A stretch of DNA of 64,000 bases from Arcanobacterium sp. (GCA_022783665.1 JALFZJ010000063.1:1-64000); one strand, 5' to 3'; positions 37,426 to 48,473 are shown, counted from the stretch's first letter. Notes: a model not told the origin generated them from the sequence alone. Made by a program: numbers and translations.

Positions 37426-38475
37426 CTACGCAACCTGCCCTACACGTTCGATATCCACGATCTTGGCTCGGCTTTTGGCCGAGCCAGAAGCATTGCGTGC
37501 CCGATGCACTACCAGATACTCCGCGGTTTTCAGCCACGGGTCACGCTTGGGAAGCGTCTCTTGCACGCTAGAGGGCGATAGCTTCTCCATGGTTTTCACG
37601 ATCTGTGCAAGCGTGGGCCGATGTACGCATAGTGCAAGGGCGGCGCTGCGGACTACAACGCCTTCTTTTTCATTCACCGCATCTTCCACGATGCTCTCAA
37701 GTCGGCTCGGAGTAATCTTGTAGTTTCTCTCCGTAAACGCTTCCACCAAACTAATATCGCACCGCGCTTTGCGCGCATAAGGTTTCACAGTGTCGAGGCA
37801 GCGTTTCCACGGCGAGGTAGCAAGATGCTCGATGCCGTACGCCGAGAGTTCTACCGCGAGCGCATCGGCCTGGTGTTTTCCTCGCGCTGTTAATGGCCGG
37901 CGCCGCTCCGCACCCTTTCCGTGTTTCCACTGTTCTCGCTTCACGGCTTTGCCATGGCGGAGCACGATGAGCGGTTCAGTGGCAAGTTGCTCACTATCGT
38001 GCCATGCGGCGATACGTTTCGCGAGCTGCCTATCTGAGCGTGCCGTCAGGAGCACCTGAGCTTTGCCCAGTGCAACCCATTTTCCTGAATCTACCTCTTG
38101 TTTGGGCGCTCGTTTCACTGCCTTTCGAGCGTTTGTGTATGGCATGCTTCTGGAGACTTCACGTGCCGCCCAGTAGTGCACCGCTTTGCGTCTACCATCA
38201 CTGAGCTTATAGGCGACCCACCCGAGAGGCCTGCCTAATACCACCGCAAGCCCGGTTTCTTCTTCGACTTCGCGCAGTGCGCAGCCACGAAGGCTCTCAC
38301 GCGGCTTCATCTTCCCTTTTGGAAACGACCAATCCGGATAACGCGGCCTGTGGATAACAAATACCTCAAGCCCTTTTCGGCCAAGGCGCCATACTACGGC
38401 ACCTGCAGCGTACACATCTGCCTTCGGATCGGCTTTCGTGAGCTCACGGGGGCGCAGACCGTCACCATTAGCCAC
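37426..38475 (-). CDS. NUDIX hydrolase fused to histidine phosphatase (MutT1-like)
   Basis: NUDIX box GxLREVEEETGLAV and LIVLRHGKAVKREQW phosphohistidine domain. Confidence 0.9.
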   Translation of the reverse strand: MANGDGLRPRELTKADPKADVYAAGAVVWRLGRKGLEVFVIHRPRYPDWSFPKGKMKPRESLRGCALREVEEETGLAVVLGRPLGWVAYKLSDGRRKAVHYWAAREVSRSMPYTNARKAVKRAPKQEVDSGKWVALGKAQVLLTARSDRQLAKRIAAWHDSEQLATEPLIVLRHGKAVKREQWKHGKGAERRRPLTARGKHQADALAVELSAYGIEHLATSPWKRCLDTVKPYARKARCDISLVEAFTERNYKITPSRLESIVEDAVNEKEGVVVRSAALALCVHRPTLAQIVKTMEKLSPSSVQETLPKRDPWLKTAEYLVVHRARNASGSAKSRAKIVDIERVGQVA

Positions 38476-38476
38476 T

Positions 38477-40870
38477 TCAGTTGTTCACCACCCGCGAGCG
38501 CGCACGCTTCATCAACAGATCTTGGATATTATCGAGCTTCTTCCCATCGGCACCATGAGTGATATGCTCCCAACCGTTCACGGTGAGCCTCCATGAAGAT
38601 GTGGTATCGGAGCAAGCGATAGCTACAAGATCAATGAGGTGATCTTTCATAGCAGGATCTTCAATAGCGATCAGAGCTTCGATTCTACGATCAAGATTGC
38701 GGTGCATGAGATCAGCCGAACCGATAAACACATCGGGATCGCCGTCATTGCAAAAAGCATAGATGCGTGAATGCTCTAGGAAGCGCCCGAGAATAGATCT
38801 CACCGTGATGTTCTCCGAAAGCCCAGGAATCCCTGCGCGAAGCAAGCAAATGCCTCGAACTTGAAGCTCTACAGGCACACCAGCTTGGGATGCGCGATAG
38901 AGGGCATCGATCGTCTTTTCGTCCACGATCGCATTCGTTTTCAATTTGATCCATGCGTCTTTTCCGGCTTTCTTATTGGCGATTTCGCGTTCGATTCGGG
39001 AAATCAAACCATCGCGTATGCCTAGAGGCGCTACGAGCAGACGGTGGAACTTAGCTTTCGGGGCATAGCCAGAAAGCTGATTGAACAGCCGCGTCAGATC
39101 TTGGCCGACGTCACGCTCACAGGTGAAGATGCCGAGATCCTCATATCCGCGCGCCGTCTTCGGATTATAGTTTCCGGTGCCCACGTGGCAGTAGCGGCGT
39201 AACCCATCTTCTTCCTGGCGCACCACAAGTGAAAGTTTGCAGTGGGTTTTCAATCCCACAATGCCATATACCACGTGTACGCCGGCCTGCTCTAGTTTGC
39301 GTGCCCACTCGATATTGTTTTGCTCGTCGAAGCGAGCCTTGATCTCCACCACGGCAAGTACTTGCTTACCCGCATTTGCTGCGGCAATCAACGCATCCAC
39401 AATCGGCGAATCGCCAGATGTGCGATACAGGGTTTGTTTGATTGCGAGCACATGTGGATCGGCTGCGGCCTGCTGCAAGAAGTGTTGCACCGAGGTAGAA
39501 AACGAATCGTAGGGATGATGCACCAGAATCTCTTTACGCCGGATCGCATCGAATACGTCTGCGGCGCGTGCACTCTCCACCTCCGCAAAACCACGAGCCG
39601 TCACAGGCACATACTTCTTGTATTTCAGCTCCGGGCGGTCAAGATCGTGGATCGCGTTGAGGCCCGTTAAGTCAAGCGGAGCTGGGAGGAGGAAGACGTC
39701 GTCATCACGCACTGAGAGCTCGCGCTTGAGTAGATCGAGCACATGTTTGGAGCAGTTTTCATCTACCTCAAGCCTCACTACTGCACCAAAACGGCGCCTC
39801 TTCAACTCCTTTTCTAACGCGGTAAGAAGGTTCTCGGCGTCGTCCTCCTCCACCTCCAAATCTTCGTTACGCGTAACTCTAAACGTTGAGTACTCCACAA
39901 CCTCCATCCCGGGGAATAGCGTGGCGAGCTGAGCGCCGATCACTTCCTCGAGAGGCACGAAAATCGAGCGACCCTCAGCATCTTGGGGTACCTCTTGCGT
40001 GCGATATGGCCTCCCCTCGGAATCCACAGCAATAAAACGTGGCAGAAGTTGGGGGACTTTTACCCTGGCAAAGAGCTCTTTTCCTGTGTTCGGATTCTTC
40101 ACCACCACGGCAAGATTGAGCGACAACCCTGAAATATAGGGGAAGGGATGAGCAGGATCTACGGCAAGGGGCGTCAATACCGGAAAGATCTGTTTGCGAT
40201 AGAACTTCCGCAGACGCTCACGTTCAGTATCGCCAAGTTCATTCCAATGCAGAATGTCGATGCCTTCCTCAGACAGCTTAGGGCGAATATCGTCTCGTAG
40301 CACCCGAGCGTGGCGTGCCATCAACTCGTGCGAGCGAGTATTGATACCTTCAAGCACCTGCCTGGGAGTGAGACCAGACGACTTCGTAACCGCCATACCT
40401 GCAGCAATCCTGCGTTTGAGCCCAGCAACTCGAACCATATAAAACTCATCGAGATTAGAGGCAAAAATCGCCAGGAACCACGCTCTTTCCAACAGGGGAA
40501 GATCTTGATCCTCGGCCTGCTCCAGTACGCGCTCGTTAAAAGCCAGCCACGAAATCTCACGATCACCGAAACGCCCATCTGGAAGGCGCGTCTCGTCGAG
40601 CGGGAGCTCTTGCGCCACAGCGGCTTCGCGTGCCTGCTCTGCTGCCTGCATGAGCCTCACTGTGGAGACGGGCGAGCCGAACTGCAAGCGTACTCTCGCA
40701 GCGTCGTCATCAATCACCTGATCCTCAGGCACTTCCATACTCGGGAACTTCTCGGTGTTTCCTTTAAGCTCCACGCCGATGCGATCAATCGTATCGGGAG
40801 TGCCAATTGGCTCATTGCTCGTAGTCGCAGAACTCTGGGCGGTTTCGCCGGCAGTATCATTGAGGCTCAT
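38477..40870 (-). CDS. ppk1: Polyphosphate kinase 1
   Basis: [51 protein letters not shown] motifs (start chosen at MSLNDTAG; the ORF extends to 40936). Confidence 0.95.
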   Translation of the reverse strand: MSLNDTAGETAQSSATTSNEPIGTPDTIDRIGVELKGNTEKFPSMEVPEDQVIDDDAARVRLQFGSPVSTVRLMQAAEQAREAAVAQELPLDETRLPDGRFGDREISWLAFNERVLEQAEDQDLPLLERAWFLAIFASNLDEFYMVRVAGLKRRIAAGMAVTKSSGLTPRQVLEGINTRSHELMARHARVLRDDIRPKLSEEGIDILHWNELGDTERERLRKFYRKQIFPVLTPLAVDPAHPFPYISGLSLNLAVVVKNPNTGKELFARVKVPQLLPRFIAVDSEGRPYRTQEVPQDAEGRSIFVPLEEVIGAQLATLFPGMEVVEYSTFRVTRNEDLEVEEDDAENLLTALEKELKRRRFGAVVRLEVDENCSKHVLDLLKRELSVRDDDVFLLPAPLDLTGLNAIHDLDRPELKYKKYVPVTARGFAEVESARAADVFDAIRRKEILVHHPYDSFSTSVQHFLQQAAADPHVLAIKQTLYRTSGDSPIVDALIAAANAGKQVLAVVEIKARFDEQNNIEWARKLEQAGVHVVYGIVGLKTHCKLSLVVRQEEDGLRRYCHVGTGNYNPKTARGYEDLGIFTCERDVGQDLTRLFNQLSGYAPKAKFHRLLVAPLGIRDGLISRIEREIANKKAGKDAWIKLKTNAIVDEKTIDALYRASQAGVPVELQVRGICLLRAGIPGLSENITVRSILGRFLEHSRIYAFCNDGDPDVFIGSADLMHRNLDRRIEALIAIEDPAMKDHLIDLVAIACSDTTSSWRLTVNGWEHITHGADGKKLDNIQDLLMKRARSRVVNN

Positions 40871-40936
40871 AGCGTCATCATCTCTAGTGTTAGGGTTGTT
40901 GGCTGATCGTATTACCCGCTGCGCAGGGTTTAGCAC

Positions 40937-41623
40937 TCAGCGCAGCAGATTCTTGCCGAGTAGCTCATGCGCGTCGGAGAACTCTGCGCTCACGCGAGCG
41001 ATAGCATCATCACGGCGGGTCACCAAAGTAGCAAGCGGATGTTCGTCACTTGCAATCCACTCGGGTTGAACCTGCCCAATAAAAGCCGTGAACTGAGCAG
41101 AATCAGCAAGCACTGCAGCAAAATCTCCTGTGAAATCGCCACGGAACACGGTTTCCCATGCCTCTTCAATGGTGCGCGCCTGCGGAACTGCTGCCCCACG
41201 TGAGGAATCTTCACCGGCAGAGCTATCCGGCTCTTGCCCACTACCAACGCTTTGAGGCGTACCGGACGGCGCTTCAGCATTATCATCTCCGGCTACTTCG
41301 GCAGCACGCACCCTCACAGCAACTTCTTGAGGGAATCGGTGTATCCATTCAGCCAGGAGGTACCCGCGCCACAATATGCCTGGAAGCGAATCATTGGGCG
41401 CTTCAGCCCATGTTTCGGCCAAAGAATCGATACCATCACTCTCGATGACTTTGAGGATGCGTTCACTGGCGTCGTGATCGATCTCCGCACCGGCAATCGG
41501 CACCACTGCATTTGCGGTGGCATGCGCTATCTCGAGATCGAAAGGAATATCGGTTTTCGCCTCGATAAGATCGAGCTGCTCGGGCTTCATTTGCGCAGGC
41601 CTGCGTGGCTTATTCGTTGCCAT
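40937..41623 (-). CDS. Conserved actinobacterial hypothetical protein
   Basis: MATNKPRRPAQMKPEQLDLIEAKTDIPFDLEIAHATANAVVPIAGAEI...; long ORF upstream of ppk1. Confidence 0.75.
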   Translation of the reverse strand: MATNKPRRPAQMKPEQLDLIEAKTDIPFDLEIAHATANAVVPIAGAEIDHDASERILKVIESDGIDSLAETWAEAPNDSLPGILWRGYLLAEWIHRFPQEVAVRVRAAEVAGDDNAEAPSGTPQSVGSGQEPDSSAGEDSSRGAAVPQARTIEEAWETVFRGDFTGDFAAVLADSAQFTAFIGQVQPEWIASDEHPLATLVTRRDDAIARVSAEFSDAHELLGKNLLR

Positions 41624-41866
41624 GATCTTCCTCCTCGCACTGTGCAATGCAGATCTTTACTGCACGCTTCGTTATATATCTATTGTCTCTCACATCACAA
41701 GATGACGCACGGATTCTCTACATTCGGTTCGAGCAATAGATCCATGTACCGCCAATAGGCCAAAACGGTAATGCTCCGAATTGTCCTTTGCGAGTAAACC
41801 ACGCTAGTATTGTGACGTCCTTAAGGAACGCCGATGTATCACATCTTGCGTTTCATGGATTGGTGA

Positions 41867-41939
41867 GGGCCTCTAGCTCAGTTGGTAGAGCACTGGACTT
41901 TTAATCCATTGGTCGCGGGTTCGAGCCCCGCGGGGCCTA
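41867..41939 (+). tRNA. tRNA-Lys (TTT)
   Basis: Cloverleaf readable by eye; anticodon loop ctTTTaa; GCGGGTTCGAGCCCCGC T-arm. Confidence 0.95.
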
Positions 41940-41995
41940 CAGTTGGTCAGTGATTCCGAGTCGCCGCGCGTTTGCATCTATATGGTCGCGCGCAT

Positions 41996-43384
41996 CTATA
42001 TTTCCACGTCCACAGCCAAGGCGGCGTGGTCTGAGTATTCGAAATGATGCACCTGTGCCGGTGGCACGCGGCATTCTCCTTTCGTCTGCTCGTTCCTCTG
42101 CACACCCGCTACATGCGATCTATCCGTGGAGCCTTGCTTAGTGACGCCGCTTATCCCAGCCGCTCTGAAACAACCGGCCTTCACCCCATCTCTTTCTTCC
42201 ACGGCACGTACCGAACGGCCAAGCACATGATCTATCTGCACGGCAGGCTTCCAATTCGGGTAGGTCCGCCCATGGGCAAGCACCGAGAAACCCTCACGCA
42301 TTTCTGCCAGCACCTCAGCAACTCCATCGGGGTACATGTTAAAGTCCCCCATCAACATTGATGGCGTACCCGTCGGGGCAAGATAGCTAAACCCACCCAA
42401 TGCTGCACGCAATTGCCGAGCCGCCCATATCCTATTGGCCGTCAGGTGAGTACTCGCAATCACCACATCGCGGCGCTTCTCACCCTGAGCCACGGGCTGC
42501 CAGGGAAAATGAACCACACGGCTTTTCGGCTCCGCTCGCTGGAGATTACCCACTTCTCGATCATGCAACGCAGCTGGCACCGATAGCCGAGCATATAAGC
42601 ACACACGTGGCTCAGGCACTTTGAGTTTCATGCCCGCCCCCAAGCCGCCCAACTCAATCACATCTGGCAGCCTGAGCACGCGCGCTGATCGAATCGGGAA
42701 TCGGCTAAGGATTGCCACGCCGTAGCCATTGTGTGCAACATAGTTCGCAAGCAAGGTACGTGCTTGTTTCACGTTCACATGCTTTGCTATTTCTTTCAGA
42801 TGATGTGCTGCCTTCCAGAGCCTTCTAGTATCTACACATTCAGCTTCATCGTTAAGCCCTGCTCCGGAAGCTCGCGCGGATGCTAAGGCAGTCGATGATT
42901 CACTCTCAAGCGCCGTCTCCTCACCCCTTATAGCCTTTCTTGCCCACACAATCCGAGGAAAAGCACCCCGAGAGATACGCTGGAGCAGGTTTCCGCGAGC
43001 CGGCGCAAATACATAATACCAGCCAAGATGATCAGCGATCCTCTGCGCTTGCTTCGCATAGCCCGAGCGCCGTTTTTCCGCGTCTACTTCTTGTAAACAG
43101 ACGACGTCTGCTCCGATCCGTTGGATCTGTCGCGCGATACTAATCAAAGGGGCGTCAAATGCGTCGCCTACAGGCGTTTCGCCCGCGCGGCTCGCATTAT
43201 AGGCATCATTGCCACGAGTGGCATTAGTGGCATTAGTGGCACACGGGGTGGATGCAGTACGAGATTCACCCTGCGGATCAAAACCCACATGAGTATTCGC
43301 ACGCAATTCGCTCAGTGCGGCTCGATGCCCCTCCGGTACCGGAGCGCCATGCTGCATATTGAAGGTGACGATCCTCAGTTTCAT
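41996..43384 (-). CDS. Endonuclease/exonuclease/phosphatase family protein
   Basis: MKLRIVTFNMQHG, DVVCLQEVD, LMGDFNMYP, YSDHAALAVDV. Confidence 0.88.
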   Translation of the reverse strand: MKLRIVTFNMQHGAPVPEGHRAALSELRANTHVGFDPQGESRTASTPCATNATNATRGNDAYNASRAGETPVGDAFDAPLISIARQIQRIGADVVCLQEVDAEKRRSGYAKQAQRIADHLGWYYVFAPARGNLLQRISRGAFPRIVWARKAIRGEETALESESSTALASARASGAGLNDEAECVDTRRLWKAAHHLKEIAKHVNVKQARTLLANYVAHNGYGVAILSRFPIRSARVLRLPDVIELGGLGAGMKLKVPEPRVCLYARLSVPAALHDREVGNLQRAEPKSRVVHFPWQPVAQGEKRRDVVIASTHLTANRIWAARQLRAALGGFSYLAPTGTPSMLMGDFNMYPDGVAEVLAEMREGFSVLAHGRTYPNWKPAVQIDHVLGRSVRAVEERDGVKAGCFRAAGISGVTKQGSTDRSHVAGVQRNEQTKGECRVPPAQVHHFEYSDHAALAVDVEI

Positions 43385-43929
43385 TCGCTACGTGATTCGT
43401 TTGAACTACCTGGTTCATCTGGTGCTGCTAAGCTGCCTGGGCCTTTCTTGTCCGGGCCGTGTGATTCCCCGTAATCCGATTCTGGAGCTTCCCATGCATT
43501 CGCCTCATTACCTTCTGGTGTGAAGCTGAGGGATGCCGAGTTCATGCAGTAGCGCAAACCGGTAGGCGTCTGAGGAGCATCGGGAAACACGTGGCCGAGA
43601 TGCGAACCGCAATTGGCACAGCGCACCTCGGTGCGTTCCATGCCAAGCGAAAGATCTTTAATATACACAACCGCATCCTTTTCGTTTGGATCGAAAAAGG
43701 ATGGCCATCCACAAAACGACTCAAATTTCGTTTCGGATCGAAACAGCTCCGCCCCACAGGCACGGCAATAATACATTCCTGCACGGTTTTCAGAGAGCAA
43801 AGCGCCCGTGCCAGGGCGTTCAGTGCCCGCCTCACGCAATACGTGATACTCCAGCGGCGTCAACAGTTCTCGCCACTCAGCATCCGTCTTGGTGACCTTA
43901 GGGGTAATATCTGCAGCTTTTTCACTCAT
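43381..43929 (-). CDS. msrB: Peptide-methionine (R)-S-oxide reductase
   Basis: YYCRACGAELFRSETKFESFCGWPSF, VRCANCGSHLGHVFPDAP, GLRYCMNSASLSF. Confidence 0.95.
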   Translation of the reverse strand: MSEKAADITPKVTKTDAEWRELLTPLEYHVLREAGTERPGTGALLSENRAGMYYCRACGAELFRSETKFESFCGWPSFFDPNEKDAVVYIKDLSLGMERTEVRCANCGSHLGHVFPDAPQTPTGLRYCMNSASLSFTPEGNEANAWEAPESDYGESHGPDKKGPGSLAAPDEPGSSNESRSE

Positions 43930-43954
43930 GACTACATTGTGCGAGGATTTCCCT

Positions 43955-45703
43955 CTACTTTCCAGAGTTGGGCTCTGAATCCCGAGTTCGGCCGTGTATT
44001 CTATCTTCTTCATCGGCATTGCTGCGGGCTTCTTCTGCTTTGCGCAGGCGCTCTTCACGTTCGAGATATACTTCTTCGCCTGGCCCTTCCATGCTCTTAC
44101 GCCGCGCGTCTGCCGCTGGGGAACCGCTAAACAACGCCGACTCATGGCCAGAGGTTGTACGGTTTTCGTCTGATTCATCGTTGAAAGGTACGTCATCATC
44201 GCTCCCAGGAGATCGATCGGCGTCAAACACTACCTGCGGGAGTGCTGCTGTACTCGAACCAAAAGCGATACCTGCCGAGACTCGGCGCACCTTCGCCGTC
44301 TGCTCTTCTTCTGATCCTGAACGTGAGACGGCGGATGAAATCGCTTCGTGGATGTAGCCGTCGCGAGTATCGCCTGTGTGTGGTTCTTTACCCGGCACAA
44401 TAATACGTTGAATTTCGGTAGGTGAAATGATCTGGGTGCTACCGGTGGAGGGCACACTGGGTTCAGCAGACGCTGGCTCGTATACTACCGGCTTTTCGGC
44501 TTCGACGCGTGCGATCACGGCTTCTTCCGACGCCTGCGCTTCTCGCTCGAAGTCGAGCGAATCGGGCTGGAATGTGCGCAGGTGTGGCATCGCCTGAGGA
44601 GCCTCACGCTGAATCCATTGCACCATGCGCTCTCGAATATAGTTTTGGAGATCCACGAGGGAGCCGTAATCCTTCGCGCTCAGCTGAGCTTTCAACGTGA
44701 GGCGCGAATTCACCGCACCTCCAATCTGGAGCACACCCACTTCACCGTTCCACAAATCGGTGGTGCTGAGCAGATAGTTGAACTGCTTGCGGGCAGCGTC
44801 TATCGGAAGCGCCCAGTCTACTTCCCATTCCACAGTTCCCATCATTTCTGGTGCGCGGCGGGTCCAGTTTTCGAAGGATTGCGTCGTCATGAGTGACGAC
44901 GGTACGATCACGCGTCTGCCGTCCCAGATCGATAGCACCACGTAGGTGAGCGTAATTTCTTCAACGGTTGCAGTCTGGCCGTCGTATTGCACAAGATCGC
45001 CCACACGTATCGAATCGGAGAAGGCAAGCTGAAGGCCAGCGAAGATGTTGCCGAGCACGGATTGTGCAGCCAAGCCAGCAACCACAGAGACGAGACCCGC
45101 TGATGCAAGGAGCGAGACGCCAGCGGCTCTAGCGCCGGGAAACGTGAGTACTACGCCTGCTATACCGAGAATCCACACTGTAAGCAGAATGACGCGGTGC
45201 AGAATCTGCATTTGAGTCTGCACCCTGAGCGCGCGGCGTGCCGATGACTCTGCGATCTGATGATGCAGAATATCTTTAATTCCTGTGACGATTCTCGACA
45301 CAAGCCATGTGCCGCCGAGGATCACCGCCACGAGGAATGCGTGGTGCGTCGCCATCACCCAATCGGGTTCAGCAGATTCTATGGGCCAGGTGCGCGTAAC
45401 GATGAAGGCAAAGCCGAACCAGGCTCCCACAATGATCAAAAGTAATTCGAAGGGAGAAAACACTTTTTGAGTGAAAGGTTTAAGCCCAGGGCGCCGGGCA
45501 AGGATCGTACGCACAATCGCAAAAGCAATCAGCCCCAGTGCGAAGGCAATCGCACCACCCAAGGCCACCGCAAGAATGAATTGCAGCACGTCTACAGTCA
45601 CCTCGACCGCATCGCCCGCAACTTGGAGGGCTTGCTCAGTGGTAGTGGGATCGCTCGGTGCGGGATCTTGTTCCGCTTCGGCTAGTGTGCTCACGATACT
45701 CAT
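43955..45703 (-). CDS. Small-conductance mechanosensitive channel, MscS family
   Basis: MscS core GVSLLASAGLVSVVAGLAAQSVLGNIFAGLQLAFSDSIRVGDLVQYDGQTATVEEITLTYVVLSIWDGRRVIVPSS. Confidence 0.92.
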   Translation of the reverse strand: MSIVSTLAEAEQDPAPSDPTTTEQALQVAGDAVEVTVDVLQFILAVALGGAIAFALGLIAFAIVRTILARRPGLKPFTQKVFSPFELLLIIVGAWFGFAFIVTRTWPIESAEPDWVMATHHAFLVAVILGGTWLVSRIVTGIKDILHHQIAESSARRALRVQTQMQILHRVILLTVWILGIAGVVLTFPGARAAGVSLLASAGLVSVVAGLAAQSVLGNIFAGLQLAFSDSIRVGDLVQYDGQTATVEEITLTYVVLSIWDGRRVIVPSSLMTTQSFENWTRRAPEMMGTVEWEVDWALPIDAARKQFNYLLSTTDLWNGEVGVLQIGGAVNSRLTLKAQLSAKDYGSLVDLQNYIRERMVQWIQREAPQAMPHLRTFQPDSLDFEREAQASEEAVIARVEAEKPVVYEPASAEPSVPSTGSTQIISPTEIQRIIVPGKEPHTGDTRDGYIHEAISSAVSRSGSEEEQTAKVRRVSAGIAFGSSTAALPQVVFDADRSPGSDDDVPFNDESDENRTTSGHESALFSGSPAADARRKSMEGPGEEVYLEREERLRKAEEARSNADEEDRIHGRTRDSEPNSGK

Positions 45704-45847
45704 ACGTCAAGGCTATGCGAATGAGGTACTAAACGCTAGCGCGCGCTGTGGCGTACAGCATACCTCTACCAGTTTTGCATTATATGGGTGAATTAGTTTA
45801 AGCTAATACCCGTTCCAGAAATGGAATATGAGGAGATTTTCCTCGGC

Positions 45848-45920
45848 GCCCCTATCGTCTAGCGGCCTAGGACGCTGGCCTTTCACGCCGGTAACACGGG
45901 TTCAAATCCCGTTGGGGGTA
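45848..45920 (+). tRNA. tRNA-Glu (TTC)
   Basis: GCCCCTATCGTCTAGCGGCCTAGGACGCTGGCCTTTCACGCCGGTAACACGGGTTCAAATCCCGTTGGGGGTA. Confidence 0.95.
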
Positions 45921-45977
45921 CGGGTTCAAAATCCATTTTGGAAGTTTGAGCCGGCTAAGGTACGATGAGTACGCAAT

Positions 45978-46051
45978 GGCCCTGTAGCGCAGTTGGTTAG
46001 CGCGCCGCCCTGTCACGGCGGAGGTCGCGGGTTCAAGTCCCGTCAGGGTCG
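45978..46051 (+). tRNA. tRNA-Asp (GTC)
   Basis: GGCCCTGTAGCGCAGTTGGTTAGCGCGCCGCCCTGTCACGGCGGAGGTCGCGGGTTCAAGTCCCGTCAGGGTCG. Confidence 0.95.
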
Positions 46052-46088
46052 CGATATGCGCCCGGTTGATCCGGGTGTTTTATTATCT

Positions 46089-46161
46089 GGCTCTGTAGCT
46101 CAGTTGGTAGAGCGTTCGACTGAAAATCGAAAGGTCACCGGATCGACGCCGGTCGGAGCCA
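46089..46161 (+). tRNA. tRNA-Phe (GAA)
   Basis: GGCTCTGTAGCTCAGTTGGTAGAGCGTTCGACTGAAAATCGAAAGGTCACCGGATCGACGCCGGTCGGAGCCA. Confidence 0.95.
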
Positions 46162-46168
46162 CACTCTA

Positions 46169-46200
46169 AGCCTCCGCAGTGAACGCGGAGGCTTTCGGTT
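46169..46200 (+). terminator. Rho-independent-type terminator after tRNA-Phe
   Basis: GCCTCCGC AGTGAAC GCGGAGGC followed by TTTCGGTTTT. Confidence 0.75.
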
Positions 46201-46329
46201 TTCCGGCCTCCCGAGAGCGCCCAACGTTTCGTGAGAGGCGCTCTCGCGCACGCCATACACAACACAACCCCGCAAAGTAGGTAGCTGCCCCCTCAAGCCG
46301 TACAATTAGGCCATACGATGTGAAGGGCG

Positions 46330-47673
46330 GTGCAGATGGCGCAATTGAAGGCAACTGATCGGCTCGCAATACTTGCCGGCCGAGCAGCTACATGGGCATC
46401 ACAAACCACCGGCAAAGGCTCAGGTGGCATGATCGGTGGAACTATCGCATTGAAGGTAGCCCCTCATATCGCCCGTAATATCGCGCAAACCATGAAGGTA
46501 GCTCTCGTTACGGGCACGAACGGGAAATCCACCACCACTAAAATGCTCAACGCAGCTCTGCGCGCACACCCACAAGCGAGCGCGTCACGCAGCGTCGCCT
46601 GGAACTCCCGGGGCGACAACATGTTCGAAGGCATTACCTCGGCACTGATCACTTCCCCGCACGCCACATTCGCCACCCTCGAAGTGGACGAAATGCATAT
46701 CCAACGCGTTGCAACTCACGTGCAGCCATCGGCTTTCATTTTGCTGAATCTATCGCGAGATCAGCTCGACCGCGTAGGTGAAATCGCGAAAGTTGAACGC
46801 CGGATTCGCGATACCGTCGAAAGCTACCCTGGCGCCGTCGTCATCGCGAATTGTGACGATCCACTGATTGCGAGCGCTGCCTGGGATTGCCCTCACGTGG
46901 TGTGGGTAGGCGCGGGCGTGAGCTGGCACGCAGACGCCGCATCCTTCCCTCGCACAGGTACGCGTGTGCATTTTGATTCTTCAGGCCATTGGTACGTGCC
47001 AGATTCGCCGTATTCACGCCCTACCCCAACCTGGCGGATAGACGCCGATGCGCCGGCTTCTCCACCAACGCTCGTCACGCCTTATGGCAATTATCCCCTG
47101 CACCTTGCTCTACCGGGAAGCGCCAACCTAGGTAATGCTGCACAGGCAATTGCATGTGCAGTGGCTTTGGGGGTTGAGCCATCAACTGCGGTTGAGGCAG
47201 TCTCACATGTGGGCGAGGTGGCCGGGCGATACGCGCACTATGCCATCGACGGCAAAGAAGTACGAATGCTTCTTGCGAAGAATCCAGCCGGATGGCAAGA
47301 AGCACTTACAATGATTGATCCTCATGCTGGCACGGTGGTGTTTGCGGTGAATGGGCAGGTAGCAGATTCAGTGGATCTTTCGTGGATCTGGGACGTTGAT
47401 TTCGAAAATGCCCTCCATCTGCCGCCTCACTGCGAAGTGATTGTGGCCGGCGAACGCGCCGAGGATCTCCTCGTACGGCTACGTTACGCCGGTATTACGG
47501 CTCGTCTGGAACGTTCGCCGTGGAAGGCTATTCACAGTGCGGCGCCCAGCGAAGCACGGCGAATCGAGTTGTTGGCCAATTACACCGCATTCCGCGATCT
47601 CACCGCCTATCTGAAGAAAGCTGGCTATACGCCACCCCAGAATACACGCCATGATCCCACCGGAGGTAAGTGA
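46330..47673 (+). CDS. murT: Lipid II isoglutaminyl synthase, MurT subunit
   Basis: Mur-ligase-like VTGTNGKSTTTKML; DUF1727 C-terminus; overlaps gatD. Confidence 0.92.
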   Translation: MQMAQLKATDRLAILAGRAATWASQTTGKGSGGMIGGTIALKVAPHIARNIAQTMKVALVTGTNGKSTTTKMLNAALRAHPQASASRSVAWNSRGDNMFEGITSALITSPHATFATLEVDEMHIQRVATHVQPSAFILLNLSRDQLDRVGEIAKVERRIRDTVESYPGAVVIANCDDPLIASAAWDCPHVVWVGAGVSWHADAASFPRTGTRVHFDSSGHWYVPDSPYSRPTPTWRIDADAPASPPTLVTPYGNYPLHLALPGSANLGNAAQAIACAVALGVEPSTAVEAVSHVGEVAGRYAHYAIDGKEVRMLLAKNPAGWQEALTMIDPHAGTVVFAVNGQVADSVDLSWIWDVDFENALHLPPHCEVIVAGERAEDLLVRLRYAGITARLERSPWKAIHSAAPSEARRIELLANYTAFRDLTAYLKKAGYTPPQNTRHDPTGGK

Positions 47674-48452
47674 TGGCACAGAGCACTCTACGCATCGGCT
47701 TGCTGTATCCGGAAGTTCTCGGCACCTATGGAGACGGCGGAAACACCCTCGTGCTCGCTCAAAGGGCACGATGGCGAGGGATAGACGCCGAAATCGTTCG
47801 TATCGGCCTCGACGAGCCGATCCCTTTGGAGCTTGATATCTATCATCTTGGCGGCGGGGAGGATGCCGCACAGACGCATGCCGGTGAGCAGCTTCGGCGC
47901 AATCCACAGTTTTTGCAACTCGTGGGCAGTGGGCGGCCTTTGCTCGCCATTTGTGCAGGCTTGCAGGTGCTTGGCCAGTGGTATGTAGACGCCGAACATA
48001 ACAAGGTGGAGGGCGTAGGGCTCCTGGATTGCTACACCATGCCACAAGGGGTACGAACAATCGGCGAGATTGTGAGTGAGCCCCTTCTTACGGGTCTCAC
48101 GGGGCGCCTTACCGGCTTTGAAAACCATGGTGGAGCTACTCGGCTCGGCTCACAGGCTCAGCCTTTTGCCCGTGTGGCGTATGGGCACGGCAACGGAGTG
48201 GCCGATGGTGAGCTGAACGATACCGCTTCGGCAGAGGCCGCACTTGCGAGTGCACAATTGTATGACGGCGTTGTGCAAAATGGCATCGTTGCCACGTATA
48301 TGCACGGGCCGGTGTTGGCACGCAATCCTGAGTTTGCCGATTGGCTTCTTGCGCGAGCCTTAGGCGTTGAACCCGAGGCTCTTGATCCTTTAGGTGCCGA
48401 GCCGGATATCGACGCATTGCGTGCGCAGCGTTTCCGGGCTGTAGGCCTATAA
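47670..48452 (+). CDS. gatD: Lipid II isoglutaminyl synthase, GatD glutaminase subunit
   Basis: CobB/CobQ-like LYPEVLGTYGDGGNTLVL, LAICAGLQVLGQWY catalytic Cys, TGFENHGG. Confidence 0.93.
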   Translation: MMAQSTLRIGLLYPEVLGTYGDGGNTLVLAQRARWRGIDAEIVRIGLDEPIPLELDIYHLGGGEDAAQTHAGEQLRRNPQFLQLVGSGRPLLAICAGLQVLGQWYVDAEHNKVEGVGLLDCYTMPQGVRTIGEIVSEPLLTGLTGRLTGFENHGGATRLGSQAQPFARVAYGHGNGVADGELNDTASAEAALASAQLYDGVVQNGIVATYMHGPVLARNPEFADWLLARALGVEPEALDPLGAEPDIDALRAQRFRAVGL

Positions 48453-48473
48453 GTAGCTGTAGGTCTATAAGTA
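48438..48473 (+). repeat. 18-nt tandem duplication spanning the gatD stop codon
   Basis: GCTGTAGGCCTATAAGTA then GCTGTAGGTCTATAAGTA. Confidence 0.85.

Noticed and set aside
41867-41939. tRNA-Lys as the island attachment site
   Set aside because: It lies ~8 kb inside core genes beyond ychF and no matching direct repeat was seen at the left part of the island.
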